Positions 26,634 to 35,494 are shown, counted from the first letter of the stretch. The stretch is 64,000 bases of DNA from JABDIP01 sp965237625 (GCA_965237625.1 CBDEGD010000044.1:124001-188000), one strand, 5' to 3'. The notes: generated by a model from the sequence alone, not told the origin. A program made the numbers and translations.

Positions 26634-27833
26634 ATGAAGCAAACCTGGCGCTGGTTCGGGCCGAACGATCTCGCGACAATCGACGACGTTCGACAGGCGG
26701 GGGCCACGGGCGTTGTGTCGGCGCTTCACCACATCCCCTCCGGCGCGGTCTGGGCGCCGGGCGAAATCGAAAAACGCCGCCTGGAGATTGAATGCAGGGA
26801 AGATGGATCGCCCTCCGGGGTGAATTGGGAGGTGGTGGAGAGCCTTCCCGTCTCCGAAGACATCAAGAAACAGTCCGGAGATTGGCGCCAGCACATCGCG
26901 AATTACATCGAGAGCCTCAGCAACCTGGCGGCGGCCGGCATCGATATCGTCTGCTACAATTTCATGCCGATCCTGGACTGGACCCGGACCGACCTCGCCT
27001 ACCGGCTACCCAACGGCGCGACCTGCATGCGCTTCGATCTGGTCGACTTCGCCGCCTTCGATATCCACATCCTCGAGCGCCGCGACGCCGCGCAAGACTA
27101 TCCGGATGACATCCGAGAAGAGGCGCGTCGACGCCTCTCGACCATGTCGGACGAGGCGCAGGAGCAGTTGGTCCGCAACATCGTGTGCGGGTTACCCGGG
27201 GCTCATGAAAACCTGTCGCTTCAAGACGTCACCGGATTGTTGGAGACATACGCACATGTCTCCGACGACGTCCTGCGGGGGAACCAGATTGCCTTCCTGG
27301 AATCCGTCGCCCCGGCCGCCGAGGAGCTCGGAATCAGACTCTGCTGCCATCCCGACGATCCGCCCTTTCCACTGCTAAGTCTGCCGCGGGTCATGTCCTG
27401 CGAAGACGATTATCGCCGGCTCATGGACGCCGTCGATACCCCGGCCAACGGGATCACGCTTTGCTCGGGCTCCCTCGGCGTGCTCCCGGACAACGATCTG
27501 CCCGGCATGATGCAGCGGCTGGGCGATCGGGTTCATTTCCTTCATCTGCGAAACGTAAAGCGCGAAACGCGCCTGCCTGTCGGATCGTTCCATGAGGCCG
27601 AACATCTTGAGGGGGACACCGATATGGTAGCCTTGCTGAAGGTCGTTCTCGAAGAGGAGACCCGCCGAAATCAGGCCGGACGGGCCGATCACTCAATCCC
27701 GTTCAGACCGGATCACGGCCACGATATCGTGTATGACCTCGGGCGCGGCGGCCAGCCGGGCTACCCGCTGGTTGGGCGCCTGAAAGGCCTTGCCGAACTG
27801 CGCGGGATCATCACAGCGCTTTCCCATCAATAG
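26634..27833 (+). CDS. uxuA: Mannonate dehydratase
   Basis: Dehydrates D-mannonate to 2-keto-3-deoxygluconate in the glucuronate pathway. The 399-residue protein matches UxuA throughout: MKQTWRWFGPNDLATIDDVR start, SALHHIPSGAVWAPGEIEKR, VCYNFMPILDWTRTDLAY, LGIRLCCHPDDPPFPLLSLP (metal-site Cys/His/Asp), LGDRVHFLHLRNVKRE and the C-terminal DHGHDIVYDLGRGGQPGYPL. It lies divergent to the GntR-TRAP operon, giving an uptake plus catabolism locus. The other pathway enzymes (uronate isomerase, fructuronate reductase, KDG kinase) are not in this window. Confidence 0.95.
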   Translation: MKQTWRWFGPNDLATIDDVRQAGATGVVSALHHIPSGAVWAPGEIEKRRLEIECREDGSPSGVNWEVVESLPVSEDIKKQSGDWRQHIANYIESLSNLAAAGIDIVCYNFMPILDWTRTDLAYRLPNGATCMRFDLVDFAAFDIHILERRDAAQDYPDDIREEARRRLSTMSDEAQEQLVRNIVCGLPGAHENLSLQDVTGLLETYAHVSDDVLRGNQIAFLESVAPAAEELGIRLCCHPDDPPFPLLSLPRVMSCEDDYRRLMDAVDTPANGITLCSGSLGVLPDNDLPGMMQRLGDRVHFLHLRNVKRETRLPVGSFHEAEHLEGDTDMVALLKVVLEEETRRNQAGRADHSIPFRPDHGHDIVYDLGRGGQPGYPLVGRLKGLAELRGIITALSHQ

Positions 27834-27909
27834 GCACACAATAGGTAGGGCCATGCTGGGTGGTTCAATAGTCCATCCACCGGCCCACGCATTAGCCGGG
27901 ACCTTCATC

Positions 27910-27964
27910 TAGTGTCCCGATTCTGAAATTCGCCATAGCGAATTACAGGATCAAAGGGACACTA
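27910..27964. repeat. TA-flanked short palindromic element, MITE-like
   Basis: A 55-bp element reading TAGTGTCCC at the left and GGGACACTA at the right (perfect 9-bp inverted ends including TA), with an inner perfect palindrome ATTCGC-CATA-GCGAAT at 27928-27943 and partial pairing between. The TA-bounded inverted ends resemble non-autonomous IS630/Tc1-type miniature elements, but no related full IS is in view. Confidence 0.55.
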
Positions 27965-27999
27965 TCTATATGATTCTAGTATGATTCAGCTTCCAAATC

Positions 28000-28020
28000 T
28001 CGGCACATGAAATGTGCCGA
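28000..28020. repeat. Perfect short hairpin after uxuA
   Basis: TCGGCACAT-GAA-ATGTGCCGA forms a 9-bp stem with a 3-nt loop, 167 bp downstream of uxuA and 104 bp upstream of arsR. There is no T-run on either side. It could be a terminator remnant, a REP-like unit or part of the neighbouring palindromic element. Confidence 0.5.
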
Positions 28021-28094
28021 ACTTCAGAACCATCACACTAGCCTGCCTCGAACACACCGCCCGTTGACCTCTATCTTCATTGCCTTATATCGTA

Positions 28095-28112
28095 AATCGT
28101 CGAACAACGATT
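28095..28112. promoter_or_regulatory. Candidate ArsR operator
   Basis: AATCGT-N6-ACGATT is a perfect inverted repeat directly upstream of the preferred arsR start (28125). ArsR/SmtB repressors commonly bind such imperfect 12-2-12 or 6-N-6 sites at their own promoters. Assignment is by position. Confidence 0.5.
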
Positions 28113-28124
28113 AAGGTTACCCTC

Positions 28125-28499
28125 ATGCGGAGGCAACAGGCTCTTATCCAAGAAACCAACGGCTCGCCCGGAGCGCCCGACGAGGCTGCTGTCGCGGCGC
28201 TGGCCAAGGCGCTGGGGCATCCGGCGCGGATCGGCATCGTGACGATGCTGCACGAGCGGCAGAGCTGCATCGGATGCGACATCGTCGAGGAGATCGGGCT
28301 GGCGCAGTCCACTACGTCGGAGCATCTGCGCATCCTGAAGGCGGCGGGCATCATCACCGGCGAAATCGAGCGGCCGCGGATCTGCTACTCGCTGAATCCC
28401 GACACCCTTGAGCCGCTGCGCAAGATGCTGAACGGGCTGGCCGGCGGGGTTGCGTCGCGGAGCGGCCCCGAACGGGGCCCAGGTAATGTCGCTCTTTGA
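28125..28499 (+). CDS. arsR: ArsR/SmtB family metalloregulator (arsenic)
   Basis: A 124-residue winged-helix repressor. The DNA-recognition helix is GLAQSTTSEHLRILKAAGII, preceded by ERQSCIGCDIVEEI, a CxxC at the end of the preceding helix that could bind As(III). The ATG at 28125 is preferred over 28080 because the earlier start would place a perfect inverted repeat inside the coding region and add non-family residues. It overlaps the acr3 start by 14 bp. Repression of the arsenite exporter and relief by arsenite is the inferred circuit. Confidence 0.88.
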   Translation: MRRQQALIQETNGSPGAPDEAAVAALAKALGHPARIGIVTMLHERQSCIGCDIVEEIGLAQSTTSEHLRILKAAGIITGEIERPRICYSLNPDTLEPLRKMLNGLAGGVASRSGPERGPGNVAL

Positions 28500-29607
28500 A
28501 CGCTATCTCAGCCTTTGGGTCGCGCTTTGCATTTTTGCCGGCGTGCTTCTGGGCAATCAGCTCCCCGGACTCTTCCAGACCGTCGCCGGCTGGGAATACG
28601 GCTCGGTCAACCTGGCCGTCGCAGTTCTGATCTGGGCAATGGTCTACCCGATGATGGTCGCGGTGGATTTCGCCAGCCTGCGCTACATTCACCGGCGTCC
28701 CAAGGGTCTGGTGATCACCATCGCGGTGAATTGGCTGATCAAGCCGTTCACCATGGCCGCGCTGGGGGTCCTGTTCTTTGAGTTCGTATTTGCCGACCTG
28801 ATCGATCCGGCAGATGCCGGGCAGTATATCGCCGGCCTCATTCTTCTCGGCGCCGCCCCATGCACGGCAATGGTCTTCGTCTGGTCGCAACTGACCCGTG
28901 GCGACGCCAACTACACTCTCGTCCAGGTGTCGCTGAACGACATCATCATGATCTTCGCCTTCGCGCCGATCGTGGCCCTGCTGCTGGGCGTCACCGACAT
29001 CCAAGTGCCGTGGGAGACGCTGCTGCTGTCGGTCGGGCTCTATGTGGTGATCCCGCTCGCGGCCGGGGCGGCGACCCGGCTTAAGCTGATCCGCCACGCC
29101 AATGGCGCGCAAGGCGACGCCGCGGTCGCCCGTTTCACGGCGGCGGTCAAGCCGTTTTCGATCATGGGCCTGCTGGCCACGGTGGTGCTGCTGTTCGGGT
29201 TCCAGGGCCATGTCATTCTGGACCGGCCATTGATGATCGCCCTGATCGCAGTGCCGCTTCTCATCCAGTCCTACGGCATCTTCATCGTCGCCTATGGTGC
29301 CGCCTGGGTCTGGCGGGTCCCCCACAATGTGGCAGCGCCCTGCGCCCTGATCGGCACGTCGAATTTCTTCGAGTTGGCGGTCGCCGTGGCGATCAGCCTG
29401 TTCGGCCTCAATTCCGGGGCGGCGCTGGTGACCGTCGTCGGCGTGCTGGTCGAGGTTCCGGTGATGCTGTCCCTGGTGGCCCTTGCCAATCGCACCCGGG
29501 GGCATTTTCCCGCGCCGGCGGAAATTGTGGCGGAGCCGGCTTCAACCGCTCAGAGTCAAGGGGACGGCGTGCCCGCTCACGGAGCGCCGGGCATACCGCC
29601 ATCGTAG
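28486..29607 (+). CDS. acr3: ACR3-type arsenite efflux transporter
   Basis: A 373-residue inner-membrane protein with ten hydrophobic segments, matching the ACR3 family: WVALCIFAGVLLGNQLPGLF, LIWAMVYPMMVAVDFASL, VNWLIKPFTMAALGVLFFE, LGAAPCTAMVFVWSQLTRGD (carrying the conserved essential Cys of TM4) and LIGTSNFFELAVAVAISLFG. It exports As(III) using the proton motive force. It overlaps arsR by 14 bp, so the pair forms an arsR-acr3 operon. No arsenate reductase arsC is adjacent. The C-terminal ~30 residues are Pro/Ala-rich and variable. Confidence 0.94.
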   Translation: MSLFERYLSLWVALCIFAGVLLGNQLPGLFQTVAGWEYGSVNLAVAVLIWAMVYPMMVAVDFASLRYIHRRPKGLVITIAVNWLIKPFTMAALGVLFFEFVFADLIDPADAGQYIAGLILLGAAPCTAMVFVWSQLTRGDANYTLVQVSLNDIIMIFAFAPIVALLLGVTDIQVPWETLLLSVGLYVVIPLAAGAATRLKLIRHANGAQGDAAVARFTAAVKPFSIMGLLATVVLLFGFQGHVILDRPLMIALIAVPLLIQSYGIFIVAYGAAWVWRVPHNVAAPCALIGTSNFFELAVAVAISLFGLNSGAALVTVVGVLVEVPVMLSLVALANRTRGHFPAPAEIVAEPASTAQSQGDGVPAHGAPGIPPS

Positions 29608-29629
29608 CGCGGCCCCGCTACCCGGATGG

Positions 29630-29938
29630 CTACATCTCCATCACTTGCGCGACCTCGATGGTGCCCATTTCCACGAACGGACAGGCCTTGGCCATTTCAA
29701 GGGCGGCATCCATGTCGTCGGCGGTCACGATCGTAAAGCCGCCCAAGGGGTTCGGCCCGCCATCATCGGTGACACCGTCTGTGCTGACGGTCTTGGACTT
29801 GCCCAGGGGCGTGCCGGGATTGACCACGGCGTCGCCGAGGCCGGCGAGCCAGTCTTTCCATCTCGCCATATGTTTTGCACCCTCTTCAGGGGTCTCAGGC
29901 TTCTTGCCGCCGTGATAGGCCAGGACATAGTTGGGCAT
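29630..29938 (-). CDS. YCII-related domain protein
   Basis: A 102-residue protein. MPNYVLAYHGGKKPETPEEG, WLAGLGDAVVNPGTPLGKSK and the C-terminal FVEMGTIEVAQVMEM match the YCII/DGPF-like ferredoxin-fold family. Such proteins often occur next to ArsR-AHSA1 pairs or extracytoplasmic sigma factors; the divergent arsR-SRPBCC pair fits this. Catalytic role unknown. AGGAGT precedes the ATG. Confidence 0.85.
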   Translation of the reverse strand: MPNYVLAYHGGKKPETPEEGAKHMARWKDWLAGLGDAVVNPGTPLGKSKTVSTDGVTDDGGPNPLGGFTIVTADDMDAALEMAKACPFVEMGTIEVAQVMEM

Positions 29939-30112
29939 GAGAGCGACTCCTGTTCGTCGGTTTCCGTTGCGTGGCGCTCAGAATTCCGGAGGCTTCCGGC
30001 ATGGCGATTATCGGCCTGGATCGCGGCCTTTTGCGAGCGCTAATAGTGAACTGATTGGTTTTGTAAATTCATCGCGTTATGCTGTCAACCAAGCGGTTTA
30101 GCGATATATGTG

Positions 30113-30442
30113 ATGCAGATGGAACACCTCGACTCGACATTTTCCGCCCTCAGCCACGGAACGCGCAGAGCGATTCTGGGACGGCTGATGCAAGGGGAGT
30201 CCCGGCTCTCCGATCTGGCGGCGCCGTTCAACATGTCACAGACGGCGGTGTCAAAGCATGTGCGTGTGTTGCGCGATGCCGGCCTGTTGACCGTCGAGAA
30301 ACGGGGCCGCACCCGCCATTGCCGGCTGAATGCAGAGCCAATGAAAGCGGCGACGGATTGGCTGATCGACTATCAGGCGTTCTGGAAGCAGCAATTCGAA
30401 AACCTGGCCCACCATCTGGCAAGTGAGGGCGGCAAGCGATGA
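30113..30442 (+). CDS. ArsR-type winged-helix regulator
   Basis: A 109-residue regulator with FSALSHGTRRAILGRLMQGE, LAAPFNMSQTAVSKHVRVLR (recognition helix) and LTVEKRGRTRHCRLNAE (wing). It lacks the CxxC metal site of arsenic ArsR and belongs to the group normally paired with AHSA1/SRPBCC genes. A GTG at 30110 and an ATG at 30119 are other possible starts; no clear Shine-Dalgarno is seen. It overlaps the following gene by 4 bp. Confidence 0.85.
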   Translation: MQMEHLDSTFSALSHGTRRAILGRLMQGESRLSDLAAPFNMSQTAVSKHVRVLRDAGLLTVEKRGRTRHCRLNAEPMKAATDWLIDYQAFWKQQFENLAHHLASEGGKR

Positions 30443-30927
30443 ATTTCGTCAAATCCATCCCCGGTGAAGATCCGCTCGTCCTCGAAGGATATTTCGCAGC
30501 ACCACCGGCCAAGGTGTTCGAAGCCTGGACGGACCCGGCCATCGTGGTGAAATGGTTCGGGCACAAGCCGCATTCGCTGCATTCCGCCGCCATCGATCTG
30601 CGGCCGGGCGGCGCGTGGCGGTTCCTGCTGTCCCAGGACGCCGACAAATCGATCGGGTTCGAAGGCGAATATCAGGAGATCCAGCCCGGTGAGAGACTGG
30701 TCTTCTCCTGGGCCCATGTGATCGCCCACGCCGACGGCGCGCGCGAAGAAACCCCCCGCTCCCGAATCGAGGTGATGTTCACGGCCGAGGGCGCGGGCAC
30801 CGCCGTCCGGCTTGTCCATTCGGCGATCAGCAACGAGCAGTCCCGCCGCGGCATCGGCGGCGGCTGGGAATCGTCATTCGGATCCCTTGCCCATATGCTG
30901 GAGGAGTCGGCAACAGGCGCAGGGTGA
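30439..30927 (+). CDS. SRPBCC / AHSA1 family protein
   Basis: A 162-residue START-like fold protein. YFAAPPAKVFEAWTDPAIVV, LRPGGAWRFLL, EYQEIQPGERLVFSWAH and the C-terminal GWESSFGSLAHMLEE are typical of the Aha1-C-like (AHSA1) group. These form a hydrophobic-ligand cavity; the natural ligand is unknown. It is translationally coupled (ATGA overlap) to the ArsR-type gene, a recurring pair in bacteria. Confidence 0.88.
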   Translation: MNFVKSIPGEDPLVLEGYFAAPPAKVFEAWTDPAIVVKWFGHKPHSLHSAAIDLRPGGAWRFLLSQDADKSIGFEGEYQEIQPGERLVFSWAHVIAHADGAREETPRSRIEVMFTAEGAGTAVRLVHSAISNEQSRRGIGGGWESSFGSLAHMLEESATGAG

Positions 30928-30954
30928 TACCGGCTTTGGACGAGCTACAAACTG

Positions 30955-31902
30955 CTAGACGGCGAAGAGTTCGGCCGCGAGCTCGTCGAGGGTGGCAATG
31001 TCCTCGAGCGGCAGCAATGCCGCGATGGGTTCGAAGGCGTCCATGCTGTGGTGCTGGGCGCAACCGATCGCCTGTCTATGAAGCGCGAGACCTAGCGCCT
31101 GACGGGGAAAGTGCCTGCCGACCGGCCAGTCGCTGGCTTCCAGGAACGCCCGGAACAGCGTCTTGTCGCACGCGAACACGTCCCGGTAGACCTGGATGAT
31201 TTCATAGTGCCGATCGGTCACCATCGCATCGCCCCAGTCGATGATCCCGGTGAGGCGGCCATCGTCCACGAAGACATGGCTGGCGGTCAGATCACCATGG
31301 ACAAAGACCGGATCGAATGGATCGAGCCCGGCGAGGTAGCCGTCGATTTGCGCGATCAGATGGGAGGGCAGTGAGCTCCGTTCGACCGCGGCGGCCATAT
31401 CGACCGGCAGCCAGTCGTCATGGGTAGCGACGCCCGACGGGCGGAGTGCATGGACCTGCCGCACCTGCCGACCCAGAGCAATGGCGAGCGACAGCCGTTG
31501 CTCGGCCGACAGCTCGGCATGACGCGCCGCGACCCCGGGCATGCGGGAGGTGACCAGGTACGGCCATGGGGCATCGACATCGTTGTACAGTTGGCCCTCC
31601 GCCAACAGGCGCGGCGCGGCGATCTCCGGCGCGGTGGTAAGCAACGCCTGCGCCGCGCTCTCCGCGGCATGACTTTGGCGCCAGCGCCCGGAACAGCCAA
31701 AAAGCTTCACCACCACATCCCCGGACAGGAAGGTCGGGTGGGTCGGGTTTGATCCGGGCACCGGCTCCAACCCGGCCTCGGCCAAATCATGGCGTTTCAG
31801 GATTTCGATGACGTATGGCCGCCAGAAATCGGCATCGCCTAGGCGCGAGACATGCTCCCGGACCGACGTAAAGGCCGGAGGGGCGATGGTGGCCACGCTC
31901 AC
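30955..31902 (-). CDS. Phosphotransferase enzyme family protein (APH-like)
   Basis: A 315-residue protein with the aminoglycoside-phosphotransferase/choline-kinase fold. The catalytic loop is FVHGDLTASHVFVDD (HGD aspartate as base; His in place of the usual Asn) and the metal motif is GIIDWGDAMVTD. An N-lobe lysine lies in GDVVVKLFG. There is no reason to call it an antibiotic resistance enzyme; most such genes act on small metabolites. Its start overlaps the ClcA stop by 4 bp, so both are likely cotranscribed. Confidence 0.85.
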   Translation of the reverse strand: MSVATIAPPAFTSVREHVSRLGDADFWRPYVIEILKRHDLAEAGLEPVPGSNPTHPTFLSGDVVVKLFGCSGRWRQSHAAESAAQALLTTAPEIAAPRLLAEGQLYNDVDAPWPYLVTSRMPGVAARHAELSAEQRLSLAIALGRQVRQVHALRPSGVATHDDWLPVDMAAAVERSSLPSHLIAQIDGYLAGLDPFDPVFVHGDLTASHVFVDDGRLTGIIDWGDAMVTDRHYEIIQVYRDVFACDKTLFRAFLEASDWPVGRHFPRQALGLALHRQAIGCAQHHSMDAFEPIAALLPLEDIATLDELAAELFAV

Positions 31903-33701
31903 CCCTGCCAGGGGTCGTTGACCGGCTTGCTGTCCCCGCGCTCCTCGGCCCGCGCCTGCAGTAAGGCGCGATGGTAGGCCAGCACCACATCATGCTCGTG
32001 CACGAAGCCAACGACCCGGCGGGACTGGCGGTCGTCGACCACAGGCAGGTGGGATTCGCCGGCGCTGTCCATCAGCCGCATGGCCTTACGGACTTCGTCA
32101 GTAGCAGCAACCATGGGCGGTTCGCAGCGCGCCACCTGAGCGGCACAGGGCAGCTCCGCGCCCTCCGCCGGTTCCGGGGCATGAGCCAAATCGGCCACGG
32201 TCACCACCCCGACGAGCCGGTCATCGGCATCGAGCACGAACAACTCGCCATAGCGCGCGGTGCGCAGCCGCTCGTGCATCTCGTCCAGAGTCGCTTCCGG
32301 GCGCACAGCGGCATAATCGCGCTTCATGACGTCGGAGACATGGATTTGGCTCAGCAGGCCGATTTCACGACCGCCCTTGAGGTTGATGCCACGTCTTTCG
32401 AGCTGCCAGGTGAACAGGCTCTTGCCGAAGGTCTGGTCGGTGACGACCGAAGCGATCACCACCGCCACCATCACCGCGATGGTCAGTTCGTAATCGCTGG
32501 TCATCTCGAAGACGATCAGAATGGTGGAGATCGGCGCGCCCAGCACCGCGCCGGCCACCGCCCCCATGCCGACCAGCGTATAGGCGCCGTGGCCGGAGGA
32601 CAGCTCGGGGAACACCTGGGTGGCGATCACCCCGAAGGCACCGCCGCTCATGGCGCCCAGAAACAACGACGGGCTGAACACGCCGCCGCCGAAGCCGAAG
32701 CCGAGGCTGATTCCGGTCGCCGCGGTCTTGACCACGATCAGCGACAGGAGCACCCAAAGCGGCAGGGTCGCCCGCAGCGCCGCATCGGTGGTCTCATAAC
32801 CAACGCCCAGCACCTCCGGAAAGACGATGGCGATAGAGCCAACCGCCAGCCCGCCGATCGCCGGGCGCACCACCAAAGGCAAATTCAGCCGCTTCACCAG
32901 CCCGCCGGAGACGTCGACGGCGCGCATGAAGATCACCGCGACCACGGCGCTGACCAAGCCGAGCAGGGCGAAGGCCGGAAATTCCAGGAACGAGACGATC
33001 TCGTAACTCTGCGGCAGCACGAATGCCGGGAAATCGCCGTAGTGGAGCCGCGAGACGATGGTGCCCATGACCGAGGCCAGGACAATCGGCGCGAAAGCGC
33101 TCAGCGCATAGTGGCCGATCACGACTTCCAATGCGAAGAACACGCCGGCGATGGGGGCATTGAAGCTGGCCGCCACGGCCGCTGCCACGCCGCAGCCCAG
33201 CAAGGTGCGCGACAGGTTCTGAGACAGGCGTAACCGGCGGGCCAACCACGCGCCCAATGTGGCGCCCAGATGCACCACTGGACCCTCGCGCCCTGTCGAG
33301 GCGCCAACGCCCAGCGAGGCGGCGCTGACGCAAGCGGCGGCAATGCCGGTGCGCAGGGACATGCGGGCGCCACGCAGCGCGCTGGCCTCCATCACATCGG
33401 GCACGCCCTGCGTTGCCTGACCGGGCATCGCATAGCGCAACATCAACCCGATCGCGAGACCGCCGACACTCGGCACCAGGATCAACTGCCACCACGGCAG
33501 ATCCGCCGCCAGCGTGGCCACGCTCTCCGAGGAAAAGCCGAAGCCGAGAAACTGGATGCCGCCCAGCAACAGCCGAAAGCCGATTGCGCCACCGGCGGCG
33601 GCGGTACCGATCACGACTGCCAGCAGGGCCAGTACGAGCTGGTCATTGCGCAGCACACGGCGGAACATCAACAGTATTCGCAGCATCGCCCGCCGCGCCA
33701 T
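31899..33701 (-). CDS. clcA: ClC-family chloride channel/transporter with CBS domains
   Basis: About 600 residues from the ATG at 33701. The frame is open to 33869, but those ~56 residues are Gly/Arg-rich and unlike a ClC N-terminus, so the true start is uncertain. Selectivity motifs are present: STGREGPVVHLGA and GGGVFSPSLFLGAMSGG, within ~10-12 membrane helices. Two CBS domains follow (LLSQIHVSDVMKRDYAAVRP and MRLMDSAGESHLPVVDDRQS). Channel or Cl-/H+ exchanger behaviour cannot be assigned from this reading. Translationally coupled to the kinase-like gene downstream. Confidence 0.9.
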   Translation of the reverse strand: MARRAMLRILLMFRRVLRNDQLVLALLAVVIGTAAAGGAIGFRLLLGGIQFLGFGFSSESVATLAADLPWWQLILVPSVGGLAIGLMLRYAMPGQATQGVPDVMEASALRGARMSLRTGIAAACVSAASLGVGASTGREGPVVHLGATLGAWLARRLRLSQNLSRTLLGCGVAAAVAASFNAPIAGVFFALEVVIGHYALSAFAPIVLASVMGTIVSRLHYGDFPAFVLPQSYEIVSFLEFPAFALLGLVSAVVAVIFMRAVDVSGGLVKRLNLPLVVRPAIGGLAVGSIAIVFPEVLGVGYETTDAALRATLPLWVLLSLIVVKTAATGISLGFGFGGGVFSPSLFLGAMSGGAFGVIATQVFPELSSGHGAYTLVGMGAVAGAVLGAPISTILIVFEMTSDYELTIAVMVAVVIASVVTDQTFGKSLFTWQLERRGINLKGGREIGLLSQIHVSDVMKRDYAAVRPEATLDEMHERLRTARYGELFVLDADDRLVGVVTVADLAHAPEPAEGAELPCAAQVARCEPPMVAATDEVRKAMRLMDSAGESHLPVVDDRQSRRVVGFVHEHDVVLAYHRALLQARAEERGDSKPVNDPWQG

Positions 33702-33914
33702 CAGCGCCGCCAATCCGACACCGTCGCGCCGACACGCCGCAGATCCGGGTGATCCGCCATCCCTCAATCCCCACCGGTTTTCTTGGGCGCCCGCACCGGT
33801 CGGCGCGGAGCCGTCGCCGACAATAGACCTGACGCTTTGAGACCGCAAAAGGCGAAGCTTGGTCAGCACCCGTTGGCCCCGTTAGACTGCCGCCGCCTCA
33901 AATCGGAGACCTGA

Positions 33915-34406
33915 ATGTCCGCACCAACCATACGACCGGCCACCCGCAACGACGCAGCCGTGATACTGGAATTGATCCGTGAGTTGGCGCGGTTCGAACG
34001 GGCCGAGGAATCGGTGCATGCCACCGTCGCAGATCTGGAGCGTGACGGATGGGGCGATGCACCGCGTTTCGAGGCGCTGATGGCCGAGATCGACGGCGCG
34101 CCGATCGGCTTCGCCCTCTATTTCCACAACTACTCGACCTGGGAAGGGCGCGCCGGCATCTATCTGGAGGACCTCTACGTGAAACCGGAATCGCGGGGAA
34201 CCGGGGCGGGGCGCCGACTGATGGCCCGGCTTGCCGCCATTGCCGTCGAGCGCGGCTGCGCCCGGCTCGATCTCAGCGTCCTGGACTGGAATCCGGCGCG
34301 CAAATTCTACGCGTCGCTGGGCATTGGCCAGTTGGAAGAGTGGCTTTCCTACCGCGCGGAGGGCGAGGTCCTGGCGACGTTGGCCGCCGAGGCTGACCGG
34401 TCCTAG
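33915..34406 (+). CDS. GNAT family N-acetyltransferase
   Basis: A 163-residue acetyl-CoA-dependent transferase. IRPATRNDAAVILELIRELA at the N-terminus and YLEDLYVKPESRGTGAGRRL (acetyl-CoA motif A, R/Q-x-x-G-x-G/A) are clear; the C-terminal LSVLDWNPARKFYASLG matches the diamine/spermidine acetyltransferase-like subgroup. Substrate unproven. It is divergent from clcA. Confidence 0.9.
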   Translation: MSAPTIRPATRNDAAVILELIRELARFERAEESVHATVADLERDGWGDAPRFEALMAEIDGAPIGFALYFHNYSTWEGRAGIYLEDLYVKPESRGTGAGRRLMARLAAIAVERGCARLDLSVLDWNPARKFYASLGIGQLEEWLSYRAEGEVLATLAAEADRS

Positions 34407-34426
34407 ACCAGAGCCAAGTCCGGTTG

Positions 34427-35494
34427 TCAGCCCGCCGCGGCGATCTTCTTCGGTGCCGGTTCGGCGGCCATTACGCGGTTACGGCCGCCATCCTTTGCCC
34501 GGTAGAGCGCGGCGTCGGCCCGTTCGATCACCGACGACATGGCCTCGCCCACCTCGTATTCGGCAGCGCCGATGGACAGGGTAATGTTCCCAAATGTCGT
34601 GCCGGAATTGCGCCTGACAATCTTGCGGCTCGCCATCGATTTGCGGATGTGCTCGCCCACTGAAACGGCATTCCGCAACGTGGTATCCGGCAGAATTATA
34701 GAGAATTCCTCGCCGCCATAGCGGGCGGCAACATCCTGTCCCTTGATCGAGGTCTGCAACACCCGCGCAACGAGCTTCAGCACTTCGTCGCCGACCTGGT
34801 GGCCGTGCTCATCGTTGAATTTCTTGAAGAAATCGATGTCCAGCATCAGCAGGGAAAGCGCCTTGCCTGACTCCATCGAGTCCATCACCGCCTGACGCAG
34901 ATTCATGTCGAAGAATTTGCGGTTGGGAATACCGGTCAGCCCGTCGGTCATGGCCTCGCGCTGGGCCACCTCCAGCTCCTCGCGCAGATTCTGCATCTGC
35001 TGGGAACCCTGCTTCAGCTTGTCGTCGAGCTGCCGGTTCTGTTCGGCAACTTTCTGCGTATCCGCCATCAGTGACTGAACGATGCCCTTTAGACCGTCCA
35101 GCCCGACATCATCGCCGCCCAAGGTGACGCTGGCATCATGCAACCGGTCCCGGTAGTGGCCGGCGCCTTCACTGGCCTCGCCCAACATCCCGATGACCGA
35201 TTCCAACTGTGACTGAATGCGTTCGCCGACATCCTTGACGGCCTGACGGCCGGTCTCCGGGCCGATGAATTTGTCATAGAGATCGCCGCAGACGTCGCCA
35301 TCGAAGCCCTGGTTGTTGCCGGCCAGAACGTCGATCGCTTTCACCAGCGGGGCGTTCTTGCCGGAGTAATACCCGTACCAGATGGAGAAGTTCTCGGGAT
35401 TCGCCGGAATCCCTTCATGGGCCATGCGCTCCATGGCGGATCGGGCATGCTCGGCGGATTGCTGAACCGTGTCGGAATACATAGGGGCGTTCAC
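34427..35494 (-). CDS. GGDEF-domain diguanylate cyclase
   Basis: A 355-residue cytosolic enzyme making cyclic di-GMP. The active-site motif is ARYGGEEFSIILP (GGEEF, about residue 270), preceded by DGLTGIPNRKFFDMNLRQ and LLMLDIDFFKKFNDEHGHQV. Residues 1-150 form a helical N-terminal region (with HARSAMERMAHEGIPANPEN) and a coiled-coil stretch up to ~175 (VAEQNRQLDDKLKQGSQQMQ). No classical sensor domain or membrane segment is visible. An RxxD-type inhibitory site is not evident. It stands alone. Confidence 0.93.
   Translation of the reverse strand: MNAPMYSDTVQQSAEHARSAMERMAHEGIPANPENFSIWYGYYSGKNAPLVKAIDVLAGNNQGFDGDVCGDLYDKFIGPETGRQAVKDVGERIQSQLESVIGMLGEASEGAGHYRDRLHDASVTLGGDDVGLDGLKGIVQSLMADTQKVAEQNRQLDDKLKQGSQQMQNLREELEVAQREAMTDGLTGIPNRKFFDMNLRQAVMDSMESGKALSLLMLDIDFFKKFNDEHGHQVGDEVLKLVARVLQTSIKGQDVAARYGGEEFSIILPDTTLRNAVSVGEHIRKSMASRKIVRRNSGTTFGNITLSIGAAEYEVGEAMSSVIERADAALYRAKDGGRNRVMAAEPAPKKIAAAG

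Noticed and set aside
30955..31902. Aminoglycoside resistance gene
   Set aside because: Only the general kinase fold is shared; the Asn of the catalytic loop is replaced and the context is metabolic, so resistance is unsupported.
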